Part shown: one piece after another, positions 42,746 to 51,519 of the stretch | Numbering within the stretch: position 1 is the stretch's first letter | How the letters are laid out: each line of letters starts with the position of its first letter | Notes under the pieces: model-generated | Seen by the model: the letters and a program-made list of their open reading frames with translations, nothing else | Told to the model about the DNA's origin: nothing | Database searches by the model: none | NCBI GenBank assembly: GCA_024123915.1 | Contig: CP099650.1 | Coordinates: 3,720,001-3,784,000 of the forward strand | Reading direction: 5' to 3' | DNA length: 64,000 nt | Source: Oxalobacteraceae bacterium OTU3CAMAD1 | Lineage (GTDB): Bacteria; Pseudomonadota; Gammaproteobacteria; Burkholderiales; Burkholderiaceae_D | Position numbers and translations under genes: made by a program

Positions 42746-44590
42746 TTGGAAGAACTGTTACCGTACTACGAACGGGAGCTGGGTTTTCTGCGCCGCTATT
42801 CGCGCGAATTCTCCGAGCGCTATCCTAAAATCGCCGGCCGCCTGTTGATGGGCGGCGAGGTCTGCGAAGACCCGCACATCGAACGCATGATCCAGTCGTT
42901 CGCGCTGCTCAACTCGCGCATCTCCAAGCGGCTCGACGACGACTACCCCGAATTCACCGAGGCGCTGTTCGAGGTGCTGTACCCGCACTACCTGCGGCCG
43001 TTCCCGTCGTGCTCGATCGCGCGCATGGACTACAGCGCCGCCGCCGCGCAGTTGACCACGGCCACCGAGATCGCCCGTGGCACCGAGCTCGACACGCGCC
43101 CCGTCAAGGGCGTCGCGTGCACCTTCCGCACCACCTACCCGGTCACCGTCGCGCCGATCGCGCTGTCGCACGCCTCGTTCGCCGCCATCATCGACGCGCC
43201 CGAGGCGGTGATGCTGCCGCCGAACGTCAGCTCCGGCCTCAGTATTACCATCGAAACGACCGCCGCGCAGGTCACCCTGTCGCAGCTGGGCATCAAAATG
43301 CTGCGCGTGTTCATCGACGGCGAACCGTCGTTCTGCGCCGCGCTGCGCGACGCGCTGTTCCTGCGCACCGTCAAGGCCTGGGTCGAGCCGGAACAGAACG
43401 GCCGCTGGACGTCGCTGGCGGCGGTGCCGGTGTGGCCGGCCGGCTTCGGCGAGGACGAATCGCTGATCCCGTTCTCTGCCCGCTCGCATCCGGCCTACCG
43501 GTTGCTGACCGAGTACTTCTGCTTCCCTGAAAAATTTAATTTCATCGACATCGACCTGTCGGCGATCGGCGTGTCGCTGCCGGTCGGCTGCAAGCGTTTC
43601 ACCCTGCACCTGGGCATGAGCGGCCTGCGCACCGATTCCAACACTGCGCGCATGCTGGGCACGATGTCGACCAACAACCTGCTGCTGGGCTGCACGCCGG
43701 TGGTCAACCTGTTCCGCCAGCGCGGCGAGCCGATCCGCGTCACCCACACCACCGCCAGCTATCCGGTGCTGGCCGACGCCCGCCGCGCCTACGCCTTCGA
43801 GGTGCAATCGATCGACTCGGTCAAGCTGGTGCGGCAGACGCCGCAGGGTGAATCTGTCATCGAGTTCCGGCCGTTTTATTCGCTGCGCCACGGCGAGACG
43901 CCGGAGAAGAACGGCCATTACTGGGTCATGCGGCGCGACGAGGTCATCGCCCGCAAGAGCCCCGGCTACGAGACCGAGATTTCGATCGTCGACATCGACT
44001 TCGATCCGGCCGCCATCGAGACCGACACCCTGAGCCTGGAGCTGACCTGCACCAACCGCGACCTGCCGGCGTCCTTGACCTACGGCATGCGCGGCGGCGA
44101 CCTGTTCCTCGAGGGCGGATCGAGCGTGCGCAGCATCACCTTCCTGCGGCGGCCGACCGACTCGCACCGCTTCGAGCGCGGCCGTGGCGCCCACTGGCGC
44201 CTGATCTCGCACCTGTCGCTCAACCATTTGTCGCTGGCCGGCAGCGGCGTCGACGCCTTCCAGGAGATGCTGACCCTGTACGACCTGCCGCGTTCGCCGA
44301 CGTCGCAGCGCCAGATCCGCGGCATCCACGCGATCGACAGCAAGGCCGCCAACCACTGGCTGCCGGGCAATCCGTTCGCCTGCCTGGTGCGCGGCACCGA
44401 GGTCAGCATCACCATCGACGAGGAAGCCTTCGTCGGTAGCGGCATCCACGCCTTCACCCATATCGTCGAGCGCTTCCTCGGCCTGTACGTGCACGCCAAC
44501 AGCTTTACGCAATTGGTGGTCGTATCCAAAAAATCAGGGGAGGAGCTGTTGCGATGCACACCACGAAGCGGCGATTTGAACCTAGTGTAA
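42746..44590 (+). CDS. tssF: TssF, baseplate component
   Basis: 614 residues from TTG 42746 (LEELLPYYERELGFLRRYSR, the standard N-terminus). The early HPHIERMIQSFALL-type block appears as EDPHIERMIQSFALLNSRI, and the YPHYLRPFPSCSI block is intact. The nearest in-frame ATG is far inside the conserved region, so the TTG start is favoured. The 3' end overlaps tssG by 37 nt. Confidence 0.95.
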   Translation: MEELLPYYERELGFLRRYSREFSERYPKIAGRLLMGGEVCEDPHIERMIQSFALLNSRISKRLDDDYPEFTEALFEVLYPHYLRPFPSCSIARMDYSAAAAQLTTATEIARGTELDTRPVKGVACTFRTTYPVTVAPIALSHASFAAIIDAPEAVMLPPNVSSGLSITIETTAAQVTLSQLGIKMLRVFIDGEPSFCAALRDALFLRTVKAWVEPEQNGRWTSLAAVPVWPAGFGEDESLIPFSARSHPAYRLLTEYFCFPEKFNFIDIDLSAIGVSLPVGCKRFTLHLGMSGLRTDSNTARMLGTMSTNNLLLGCTPVVNLFRQRGEPIRVTHTTASYPVLADARRAYAFEVQSIDSVKLVRQTPQGESVIEFRPFYSLRHGETPEKNGHYWVMRRDEVIARKSPGYETEISIVDIDFDPAAIETDTLSLELTCTNRDLPASLTYGMRGGDLFLEGGSSVRSITFLRRPTDSHRFERGRGAHWRLISHLSLNHLSLAGSGVDAFQEMLTLYDLPRSPTSQRQIRGIHAIDSKAANHWLPGNPFACLVRGTEVSITIDEEAFVGSGIHAFTHIVERFLGLYVHANSFTQLVVVSKKSGEELLRCTPRSGDLNLV

Positions 44591-45636
44591 TCGAGCGCCT
44601 GTTCGAGCAGCCGTATCGCTTCCAGTTCTTCCAGGCGGTGCGCATGCTCGAGCTCTGGCTCAAGCGCAACGGCCTGCCGCACGACCAGGCGGTGGCCAGC
44701 TTCCTGCGCTTCCAAAACACGCTGTCGCTCAACTTTCCGGCCAGCCAGCTCGAGGCGATGCACCCCGAGCCGCGCGAGATCGGCCGCGACAGCCAGGCGC
44801 TGGGCGAGGCGCTGCGCAACGGTGAGTTGAAATATATCCGTATCACGCCGGCCTTCATGGGCTTTCTCGGCACGGCAGGCTCCTTGCCGGCGCACTACAC
44901 CGAGCGGGTGGCCGCGCACGCGCTGTACGAAAAAGACGAGGGTCCGCGCGCTTTCCTCGACACGTTTTCCAATCGCGCGCTGGCACTGTTCTATGAATCG
45001 TGGCGCAAGTACCGGCTGGAGCTGAAATACCAGATCGACGGCAAGGACCGCTTCCTGCCGTTGCTGCTGTCCCTGGCCGGCGTCGGCAACGAGTCGCTCA
45101 AGCACCGCCTGTCCGACGGCGGCGAGGGCGTGCTCGACGAGTCGATCGGCTATTTCGCCGCCGCCATGCGGCACCGGCCGGCGTCGTCGGTGTCGATCGG
45201 CCACGTGCTGAGCGAATACTTCGGCCAGCGTGTGACGGTGACGCAATTCATCGGCGCCTGGTACGACGTGCCGCCCGGCCAGCAGAGCGCGCTGGGCGGC
45301 GCCAACGCCCAGCTGGGCACCAGCGCGCTGGTCGGCCAGCGGGTGTGGCAGCGCGACCTGCGCATGTTGCTGACGGTCGGCCCGCTGCCGCGCGCCAGCT
45401 TCGATTCGTTCCTGCCGGGAGGCAAGGCCGCCAAGGCGCTGGAGAAGATGCTGACCATGCTCACCGGGCTGTCCCTCGAATACGAGGTGCAGCTGGTGTT
45501 GCGCGCGGCCGATGTCGAGGGCGTGACCCTGAGCGACGACCGCGCAGGCGGCCGCTTGGGCTGGGACAGTTTCCTCATCACCGAGGGCGAGGCGCGCGAC
45601 CGCGCCGATGTGCGCTACGAAATTCATACGCTGTAA
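44554..45636 (+). CDS. tssG: TssG, baseplate component
   Basis: 360 residues. N-terminus with LFEQPYRFQFFQAVRMLELW, then FLGTAGSLPAHYTE, the conserved TssG loop, and LDTFSNRALALFYESWRKYR. It forms the (TssF)2-TssG wedge with the preceding gene. The start overlaps tssF by 37 nt. Confidence 0.96.
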   Translation: MHTTKRRFEPSVIERLFEQPYRFQFFQAVRMLELWLKRNGLPHDQAVASFLRFQNTLSLNFPASQLEAMHPEPREIGRDSQALGEALRNGELKYIRITPAFMGFLGTAGSLPAHYTERVAAHALYEKDEGPRAFLDTFSNRALALFYESWRKYRLELKYQIDGKDRFLPLLLSLAGVGNESLKHRLSDGGEGVLDESIGYFAAAMRHRPASSVSIGHVLSEYFGQRVTVTQFIGAWYDVPPGQQSALGGANAQLGTSALVGQRVWQRDLRMLLTVGPLPRASFDSFLPGGKAAKALEKMLTMLTGLSLEYEVQLVLRAADVEGVTLSDDRAGGRLGWDSFLITEGEARDRADVRYEIHTL

Positions 45637-45688
45637 AACGACATTGTGCAAACCCGAACCTATTTAATCGAACAAGGAAAACCGCGCT

Positions 45689-48358
45689 ATGAGCATTAAC
45701 CTGAAGACGCTGATCGGCAAGCTGAACGACACCAGCCGCACCGCCGCCACGCGTGCCGCCAGCATTTGCGTCGGCCTCGGCCAGTTCGAAGTCGACCTCG
45801 AACACCTGTTCCTGGCGCTGCTGGAGCAGCCGAAGAGCGACTTCGTCGTCATCGCCCGCAAGAGCGGCATCAGCATCCCGATGCTGGAAGCGGACCTGCA
45901 AACCGAGGTGTCGCGCCTGAAAGCCGGCAACACGCGCACGCCGGTGTTCTCGGCACGCCTGCCGAAGCTGTTCGAAAACGCCTGGCTGATCGCCTCGCTC
46001 GACATCCAGGCCGGACGCCAGAGCAGCATCCGCAGCGGCCATCTGTTGCAGGCATTGCTGACCGACAGCGAACTGGCGCAGCTGGCTTATCGCGGCTCCA
46101 AACTGTTCAATAAATTCAACGTCGACGAGATCAAGCACAAGCTCGATTACCTGACCGAGGGCTCGCAGGAAGCCGTGGCTACGGGCGAGGGCGCGCCGGA
46201 AGGGGAGCAGGACGCAGGTGGCGACCCGGTCGGCGAGCTGGCAGGCAAGGCCGCGTCCAAGACGCCGGCGCTGGACCAGTTCACCACCAACCTGACGCAG
46301 CGCGCGCGCGACGGCAAGGTCGATCCGGTGATCGGCCGCGACATGGAAATCCGCCAGGCGATCGACATCCTGATGCGCCGCCGCCAGAACAATCCGATAC
46401 TGACGGGCGAGGCCGGCGTCGGCAAGACCGCCGTCGTCGAGGGCCTGGCGCTGCGCATCTCGCAGGACGACGTGCCCGATGTCCTGAAGGGCGTGGAGAT
46501 CCACACCTTGGACATGGGCCTGCTGCAAGCCGGCGCCAGCGTCAAGGGCGAGTTCGAGAATCGCCTGAAAAACGTCATCGATGAAGTCAAGAAAAGCCCG
46601 CACGCCATCATCCTGTTCATCGACGAGGCGCACACCATGATCGGCGCCGGCGGCACAGCCGGCCAGAACGACGCCGCCAACCTGCTCAAGCCGGCGCTGG
46701 CGCGCGGCGAGCTGCGCACTATCGCCGCCACCACCTGGGGCGAGTACAAGAAATACTTCGAAAAGGACGCCGCGCTGGCGCGCCGCTTCCAGGTCATCAA
46801 GGTCGAGGAGCCGAGCGAGGAACTGGCTTGCGCCATGTTGCGCGGCATGGCGCCGCTGATGGAAAAACACTTCAATGTGCGCGTCTACGACGAGGCCATC
46901 ACCGAGGCCGTGCGCCTGTCACACCGCTACATCATGGGCCGCCAGCTGCCGGACAAGGCCATCAGCGTGCTCGACACCGCCTGCGCGAAAGTCGCGCTAG
47001 GGCAGAACGCCACGCCGGCCCTGATCGAGAACCTGGTCAAAAAACTGGATCGCATCGAGGCCGAGATCGCTTCGCTGGCGCGTGAGGAAAGCGGCGGCGG
47101 CAGCCATTCGGCACGCCTGACCGAGCTGCGCTCGGAACGCGCCAAGGCCAGCGACGAACACGGCACCCTGGCCGCGCGCTGGGAACTGGAGAAGGGGCTG
47201 ACCGAGAAGATCAAGGCGGCCCGTCTGGAACTGGAAACGGCCGGTGCCGAGAAAGCGCCGGCCAAGAACGCGGCGGCCGGCGTACAGGCGCTGATCAAGG
47301 AATTGAAGGCATTGCAGGGCGAGGCGCCGATGGTGCCGGTGCAGGTCGACGGCCATGTGGTGGCCGAGATTGTGGCAGGCTGGACCGGCATCCCGCTGGG
47401 CAAGATGGTCAAGGACGAGATCAAGACCGTGCTCAAGCTGAACGAGATGCTGGAGGAGCGCGTGCTGGGCCAACCGCATGCGATCGAGGCGGTGGCGCAG
47501 CGCGTGCGCACCTCGCGCGCCAACCTGGACGATCCGAACAAGCCGAAGGGCGTGTTCCTGTTCGTCGGCCCGTCGGGCATCGGCAAGACCGAGACGGCGC
47601 TGGCGCTGGCCGATGTGTTGTACGGTGGCGAGCGCAAGCTGATCACCATCAACATGAGCGAGTACCAGGAGGCGCACAGCGTCTCGGGCCTGAAGGGTTC
47701 GCCGCCGGGTTATGTCGGCTATGGCGAGGGCGGCGTGCTGACCGAGGCCGTGCGCCGCAATCCGTACAGCGTGGTGCTGCTCGACGAGGTCGAGAAGGCG
47801 CACCCGGACGTGATGGAGTTGTTCTTTCAGGTGTTCGACAAGGGTGTGATGGATGACGCCGAAGGCCGCGAGATCGACTTCAAGAACACCATCATCATTC
47901 TGACGTCGAACGTGGCGTCGAGCACGATGATGCAGGCTTGCCTGAACAAGGAGCCGAAGGACATGCCGACGCCGGAGCAGCTGGAGCAGGCGATTCGTCC
48001 GCATCTGATGAAGGTGTTCAAGCCGGCCTTCCTGGGGCGTTTGAAGGTGATTCCGTACTATCCGATCGCCGACGACGTGCTGGTTAAGATCATCGAGCTC
48101 AAGCTGGGCAAGATCGCGCGGCGGATTTCCGAGAATCACAAGGCGGAGTTGACGTACGACGAGGCGCTGGTGGAGGCCGTGCTGGCGCGTTGCACCGAGG
48201 TGGATTCGGGCGCGCGCAATGTCGACAATATTCTGAATGGAAGCTTGTTGCCGGAAGTCGCCGAATCGGTGCTGGCCAAGATGGCCGAGGGCGCCACGAT
48301 CTCCAAGATCAAGGTCAGCGCCGACAAGAAGGGGCAGTTCAAGTACACCATCAAGTGA
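45689..48358 (+). CDS. clpV: ClpV (TssH), sheath-recycling AAA+ ATPase
   Basis: 889 residues, standard for ClpV. The N-domain (about 1-160) binds contracted TssC. AAA-1 has Walker A GEAGVGKT with K246 and Walker B ILFIDEAH. A short middle coiled coil lies at about 455-530. AAA-2 has Walker A GPSGIGKT with K633 and an LLDEVEKAHP Walker B block. It disassembles the contracted sheath. Last gene of the plus operon; its 3' side runs into an inverted-repeat region. Confidence 0.97.
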   Translation: MSINLKTLIGKLNDTSRTAATRAASICVGLGQFEVDLEHLFLALLEQPKSDFVVIARKSGISIPMLEADLQTEVSRLKAGNTRTPVFSARLPKLFENAWLIASLDIQAGRQSSIRSGHLLQALLTDSELAQLAYRGSKLFNKFNVDEIKHKLDYLTEGSQEAVATGEGAPEGEQDAGGDPVGELAGKAASKTPALDQFTTNLTQRARDGKVDPVIGRDMEIRQAIDILMRRRQNNPILTGEAGVGKTAVVEGLALRISQDDVPDVLKGVEIHTLDMGLLQAGASVKGEFENRLKNVIDEVKKSPHAIILFIDEAHTMIGAGGTAGQNDAANLLKPALARGELRTIAATTWGEYKKYFEKDAALARRFQVIKVEEPSEELACAMLRGMAPLMEKHFNVRVYDEAITEAVRLSHRYIMGRQLPDKAISVLDTACAKVALGQNATPALIENLVKKLDRIEAEIASLAREESGGGSHSARLTELRSERAKASDEHGTLAARWELEKGLTEKIKAARLELETAGAEKAPAKNAAAGVQALIKELKALQGEAPMVPVQVDGHVVAEIVAGWTGIPLGKMVKDEIKTVLKLNEMLEERVLGQPHAIEAVAQRVRTSRANLDDPNKPKGVFLFVGPSGIGKTETALALADVLYGGERKLITINMSEYQEAHSVSGLKGSPPGYVGYGEGGVLTEAVRRNPYSVVLLDEVEKAHPDVMELFFQVFDKGVMDDAEGREIDFKNTIIILTSNVASSTMMQACLNKEPKDMPTPEQLEQAIRPHLMKVFKPAFLGRLKVIPYYPIADDVLVKIIELKLGKIARRISENHKAELTYDEALVEAVLARCTEVDSGARNVDNILNGSLLPEVAESVLAKMAEGATISKIKVSADKKGQFKYTIK

Positions 48359-48410
48359 TGGGAGGTGGGGCGCGGCCGGTGGCCGCGTCTTGCTCTTTGA
48401 CGGTTCACAC

Positions 48411-48615
48411 ATGGCGGATTACGCTTCGCTAATCCGCCCTACGTGTATCCGCGTGGCCGGTGCGACCCGAGGCCTACGCATCCGCGTTGGCCCGGTTCAT
48501 GTGTGACTTCGAGGAGGCACGTAGGGCGGATTAGGCGGAACGCCGTAATCGGCCATGCATGCGTCGCTGGCGGCTCATGCATGGCCGATTACGCTTCGCT
48601 AATCCGCCCTACGTG
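48411..48615. repeat. Three-unit REP-like repeat cluster
   Basis: Three ~35-39-nt units with the core GATTACGCTTCGCTAATCC and CCCTACGTG. Units 1 (48411-48445) and 3 (48581-48615) are direct copies; unit 2 (48518-48556) is inverted. Units 2 and 3 make a long hairpin with ATGCATG extensions around a short centre. It lies between convergent clpV and tssA, where it may end both transcripts. The unit type is common as dispersed intergenic repeats in betaproteobacteria. Confidence 0.8.
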
Positions 48616-48643
48616 TCTCTGCGGTTTCGGCGCGGTCCCGATC

Positions 48644-49708
48644 CTATTCTGCGGGCTTCACGCCCAACAACTCTTCGATGTGCGCCATCGAATTCGGGTC
48701 CTTGACCACCGAACGCAACCAATCGTGCAACGACTGTTCGCCCGCATCGGCAGCCTTGTCGGCGAAATACGATACCGGGCTATGCGGCTCCGTGCGGCGG
48801 AAGAACGCCGCGACCGCGCGCAACTGCGCCAACGCCTGCGCCCGCGTCTGGATCGCACCCGGAGGACCGGATGGCGCCGGCACCGCCACCTGGCCGCCAT
48901 CGTGCGTGAAATCGACCGCCGCCGAACCAACGTAAGCGTTATCCGCCAACTCCGTCTCCGCAACGCCGCCACTGGCAACCGACGCCGGCACCATCCGCTG
49001 CAAGGTCTGCAAGGCATCGCGCGCCGCCGAGAACCCCGGGCTATCCACGCCCAAGCGCTCATCGGCCACCAGTTCCAGCTCCTTCAACGCATCCAGGCAC
49101 ATCTGCGCATCGGCCGCGAACGCCGTGGCGAACTGCGCCGAATTATTCTTGCGCGCCGTTTCCATCTCCGCCAGTTTGGCGCCCGGATTACCCGAGGAAC
49201 TGGTGCTGTTGGTGGCGGCGGCCAGCTTGCGCGCCACCTCGAAATCGATCGTCGAATACGCGCTGCCGCGACCCTCGGTCAGCGGAATCTCGCGCAGCAG
49301 CGCCGGCACCCGTCCCAGTATCCAGCTCAGGTTGCCGATGCGCTGGTCATGGTCGTTGCCGTCCGACTCGGGATACAAGCCCTGGTCCCAGAAGTTCCGG
49401 CACAGCCCCGCCAGCACTTTGAAACCTTCGCCCAGCGCCCGCAGGCCGACCGTCTTGGCGCCCGCTTCGGTCAGCCACACGGCCAGCCGCAGGTCCTTGC
49501 TTTTTTCCTGCAACAGGGCGGCGCAGCGGCGCACCACGAAGTCCCAGTCGGCTTCCTTCAGCTCGGTCACCCATTCGCCCTGGTCGAGCGATGGATCGTC
49601 GAAACGGCGCGCCTGGGCGATGGCGTCCAGGTCCGGCGAGAACGACAGGTCTTCGCCGCTGGGCGCGCCAGGGCTGATCGGGCCGAGCAATTGTTCTGCT
49701 GAAAACAT
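48644..49708 (-). CDS. tssA: TssA, baseplate/tail assembly protein
   Basis: 354 residues. N-terminal ImpA_N domain (GPISPGAPSGEDLSFSPDLD; DWDFVVRRCAALLQEKSKDL; LAGLCRNFWDQGLYPESDG). The C-terminal half has PHSPVSYFADKAADAGEQSL and the short LHDWLRSVVKD helix, resembling the shorter TssA type. It nucleates tube and sheath assembly. Encoded as the last gene of the tssM operon. Confidence 0.92.
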   Translation of the reverse strand: MFSAEQLLGPISPGAPSGEDLSFSPDLDAIAQARRFDDPSLDQGEWVTELKEADWDFVVRRCAALLQEKSKDLRLAVWLTEAGAKTVGLRALGEGFKVLAGLCRNFWDQGLYPESDGNDHDQRIGNLSWILGRVPALLREIPLTEGRGSAYSTIDFEVARKLAAATNSTSSSGNPGAKLAEMETARKNNSAQFATAFAADAQMCLDALKELELVADERLGVDSPGFSAARDALQTLQRMVPASVASGGVAETELADNAYVGSAAVDFTHDGGQVAVPAPSGPPGAIQTRAQALAQLRAVAAFFRRTEPHSPVSYFADKAADAGEQSLHDWLRSVVKDPNSMAHIEELLGVKPAE

Positions 49709-49735
49709 ACGTTACCTTTGAATGTAGTGGGCCAC

Positions 49736-50533
49736 TTACTGGGCGATGCGGAACTCGATGCGGCGGTTGCGCGCGCGGCCGTCCGGCGTGTCGTTGCTGG
49801 CGATCGGGCGGTCCGACCCCTGGCCCGACGCGGTCAGCATGTCGCCGTTCAGGCCCTTGCCGGTCAGGTAGGTCTTGACCGCTTCGGCGCGCGCCTGGCT
49901 CAGGTTCTGGTTGCTGGCCTTCAGGCCCTGGTTGTCGGTGTGGCCGATGATTTCCACCTTGCGGCCTTGCAGCTTCTGCATCGCCGCGCCCATCTGGTCG
50001 AGGATGGCCTGGCCGGTCGGCGTCAACGTCGCCTTGCCGCTTTCGAATTCGACGATGCGGTTGCCCAGCGTGTTGTCGAGAATGTTCTGCTCGGCGGCCG
50101 AGACGCGCAGCCCGTTGTTGACCACGTAGGTCGGATTGAGGCTGGTGGCGAAGTCGCTGGCGATCTTCTGCCGCTGCGCCTCGTTGGCCACCTCGCCGCG
50201 CACGCTGACGGTGCTGCCGTCGATCTTGAGCTGGCCCCGGCTGATCTGCTTGAGGTTGGGCGTGATCAGTTTTTGCACGTAGGCGTTCCAGTTGGCCGGT
50301 TGCGCTACCTGGCCGATGGCGATCTGGTCGACGACCTTGTCGGCGCCGTAGACTTCGCGCAGGCGCGCCAGCACGCCGGCCTTGGTGGCCTCGTCGGGCA
50401 CGGTGCCGCTGGCCAGCACCTGGCCGGGCTGCGGCGTGGCCGCAGCCGGCACCGCCTGGGCGGCGGCCAAACCGGAGACGCCTGCCAGGCCGACGGTCAT
50501 ACTAATAAATACAGCTGTCCGGATAAAACGCAT
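49736..50533 (-). CDS. OmpA-family peptidoglycan-binding protein of the T6SS
   Basis: 265 residues from ATG 50533 (TTG 50539 also possible). Signal peptide ends near AAAQAVPA. A BON-like region (about 60-160) is followed by an OmpA C-terminal domain (about 150-265) with IEFESGKATLTPTGQAILD-like sequence, IIGHTDNQG and ARNRRIEFRI. It binds peptidoglycan in the periplasm. Since TssL here lacks its own peptidoglycan-binding domain, this protein probably supplies the anchor, like TagN/TagL in other systems. Confidence 0.85.
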   Translation of the reverse strand: MRFIRTAVFISMTVGLAGVSGLAAAQAVPAAATPQPGQVLASGTVPDEATKAGVLARLREVYGADKVVDQIAIGQVAQPANWNAYVQKLITPNLKQISRGQLKIDGSTVSVRGEVANEAQRQKIASDFATSLNPTYVVNNGLRVSAAEQNILDNTLGNRIVEFESGKATLTPTGQAILDQMGAAMQKLQGRKVEIIGHTDNQGLKASNQNLSQARAEAVKTYLTGKGLNGDMLTASGQGSDRPIASNDTPDGRARNRRIEFRIAQ

Positions 50534-50535
50534 GA

Positions 50536-51519
50536 TCAAGTTCCGATAAAGGCCGCGCGCACGGAGTCGCAGGCCGATTTGAGTGAAAGGTTGGGCTGGG
50601 CCAGGTAGGTCGAGACCTTTTTGATCGCGTAGTCGGCGTCGACCTGCTCCTCGACCCAGTCGAGCTCGTCGAAGGCGATGTGGTGTTCGAGGCCGGCCTG
50701 CGGGTCCATGATCGCTTGCAAGGTCAGCGCCGAGGCGCCGCTAAAGCCCAGCACCAGCGCCGGACGGCCGCCCAGGCGGGTGGTGAACAGCGACAGCTCG
50801 AAGTCGGCGCGCATCAGGAACGGCGTGATCAGGTGCATCCAGAACGCGCCCACCAGGTTGCGGTACATCGGGTCGGACGGCAGCGGCAGCACCAGGCTTT
50901 TCTCCAGCCGGCTCGAGCTGCTGGCCATGACCGGCTGCAGCAGCAAGCCGAGCGCGAGCAGCACTTGCCGCACCGAGCCGGGGAAGCCGGTCTGCGCCAG
51001 CATCGCGTCCAGGCCGCCGACGGTTTGCAGGTCGAGGAAATCGTTGAAGGCGGCCTCGTAGGCGGCGCTGCGCAAGTCCACGTCGATGGTGCTGGCGGCG
51101 GCCGCCTGCAGCGCGCCGGCCGGCTCGGGCGCGGCCAGCACGCCGGCGCTGAGCGATTCGAACCGGTTCCACAGGCGCGACAGCACCAGCGGGCTGTTCG
51201 GCACGAAGCCGGCCGGGTCTTCCACGTCCATCGTGCTCATCATGAGGAACGGGAAGCGCCGCTTGGACTGGTCGCTGCTGGCGACGATGTGGCCGGCGAT
51301 GGCGCGTCCCCGGCGCGGGCCGATGAAGGCGAAATGCAGCGGCGCCAGGGCGTCGTAGGTCAGCTTCCAGCGCGTGTCGGCGCTCAGCAAGTCCATCGCC
51401 TGGGCCAGCCAGGCATCGAGGATGTTGATCAGGGCCGGGTTCTCGCTGGCCTTGACGAAATCGCCCCGGCTGGGAATCTTGCCGAAGTAACCGATGGAGA
51501 TCGGGGTGGCGCGGCTCAT
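50536..51519 (-). CDS. tagF: TagF-like T6SS regulator (DUF2094)
   Basis: 327 residues. YFGKIPSRGDFVKASEN is the signature TagF start, with LDAWLAQAMDLL and FIGPRRGRAIAGHIVASSDQ. TagF proteins restrain T6SS activity post-translationally. No PpkA kinase, PppA phosphatase or Fha gene is in the window. Overlaps tssM by 4 nt. Confidence 0.93.
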   Translation of the reverse strand: MSRATPISIGYFGKIPSRGDFVKASENPALINILDAWLAQAMDLLSADTRWKLTYDALAPLHFAFIGPRRGRAIAGHIVASSDQSKRRFPFLMMSTMDVEDPAGFVPNSPLVLSRLWNRFESLSAGVLAAPEPAGALQAAAASTIDVDLRSAAYEAAFNDFLDLQTVGGLDAMLAQTGFPGSVRQVLLALGLLLQPVMASSSSRLEKSLVLPLPSDPMYRNLVGAFWMHLITPFLMRADFELSLFTTRLGGRPALVLGFSGASALTLQAIMDPQAGLEHHIAFDELDWVEEQVDADYAIKKVSTYLAQPNLSLKSACDSVRAAFIGT

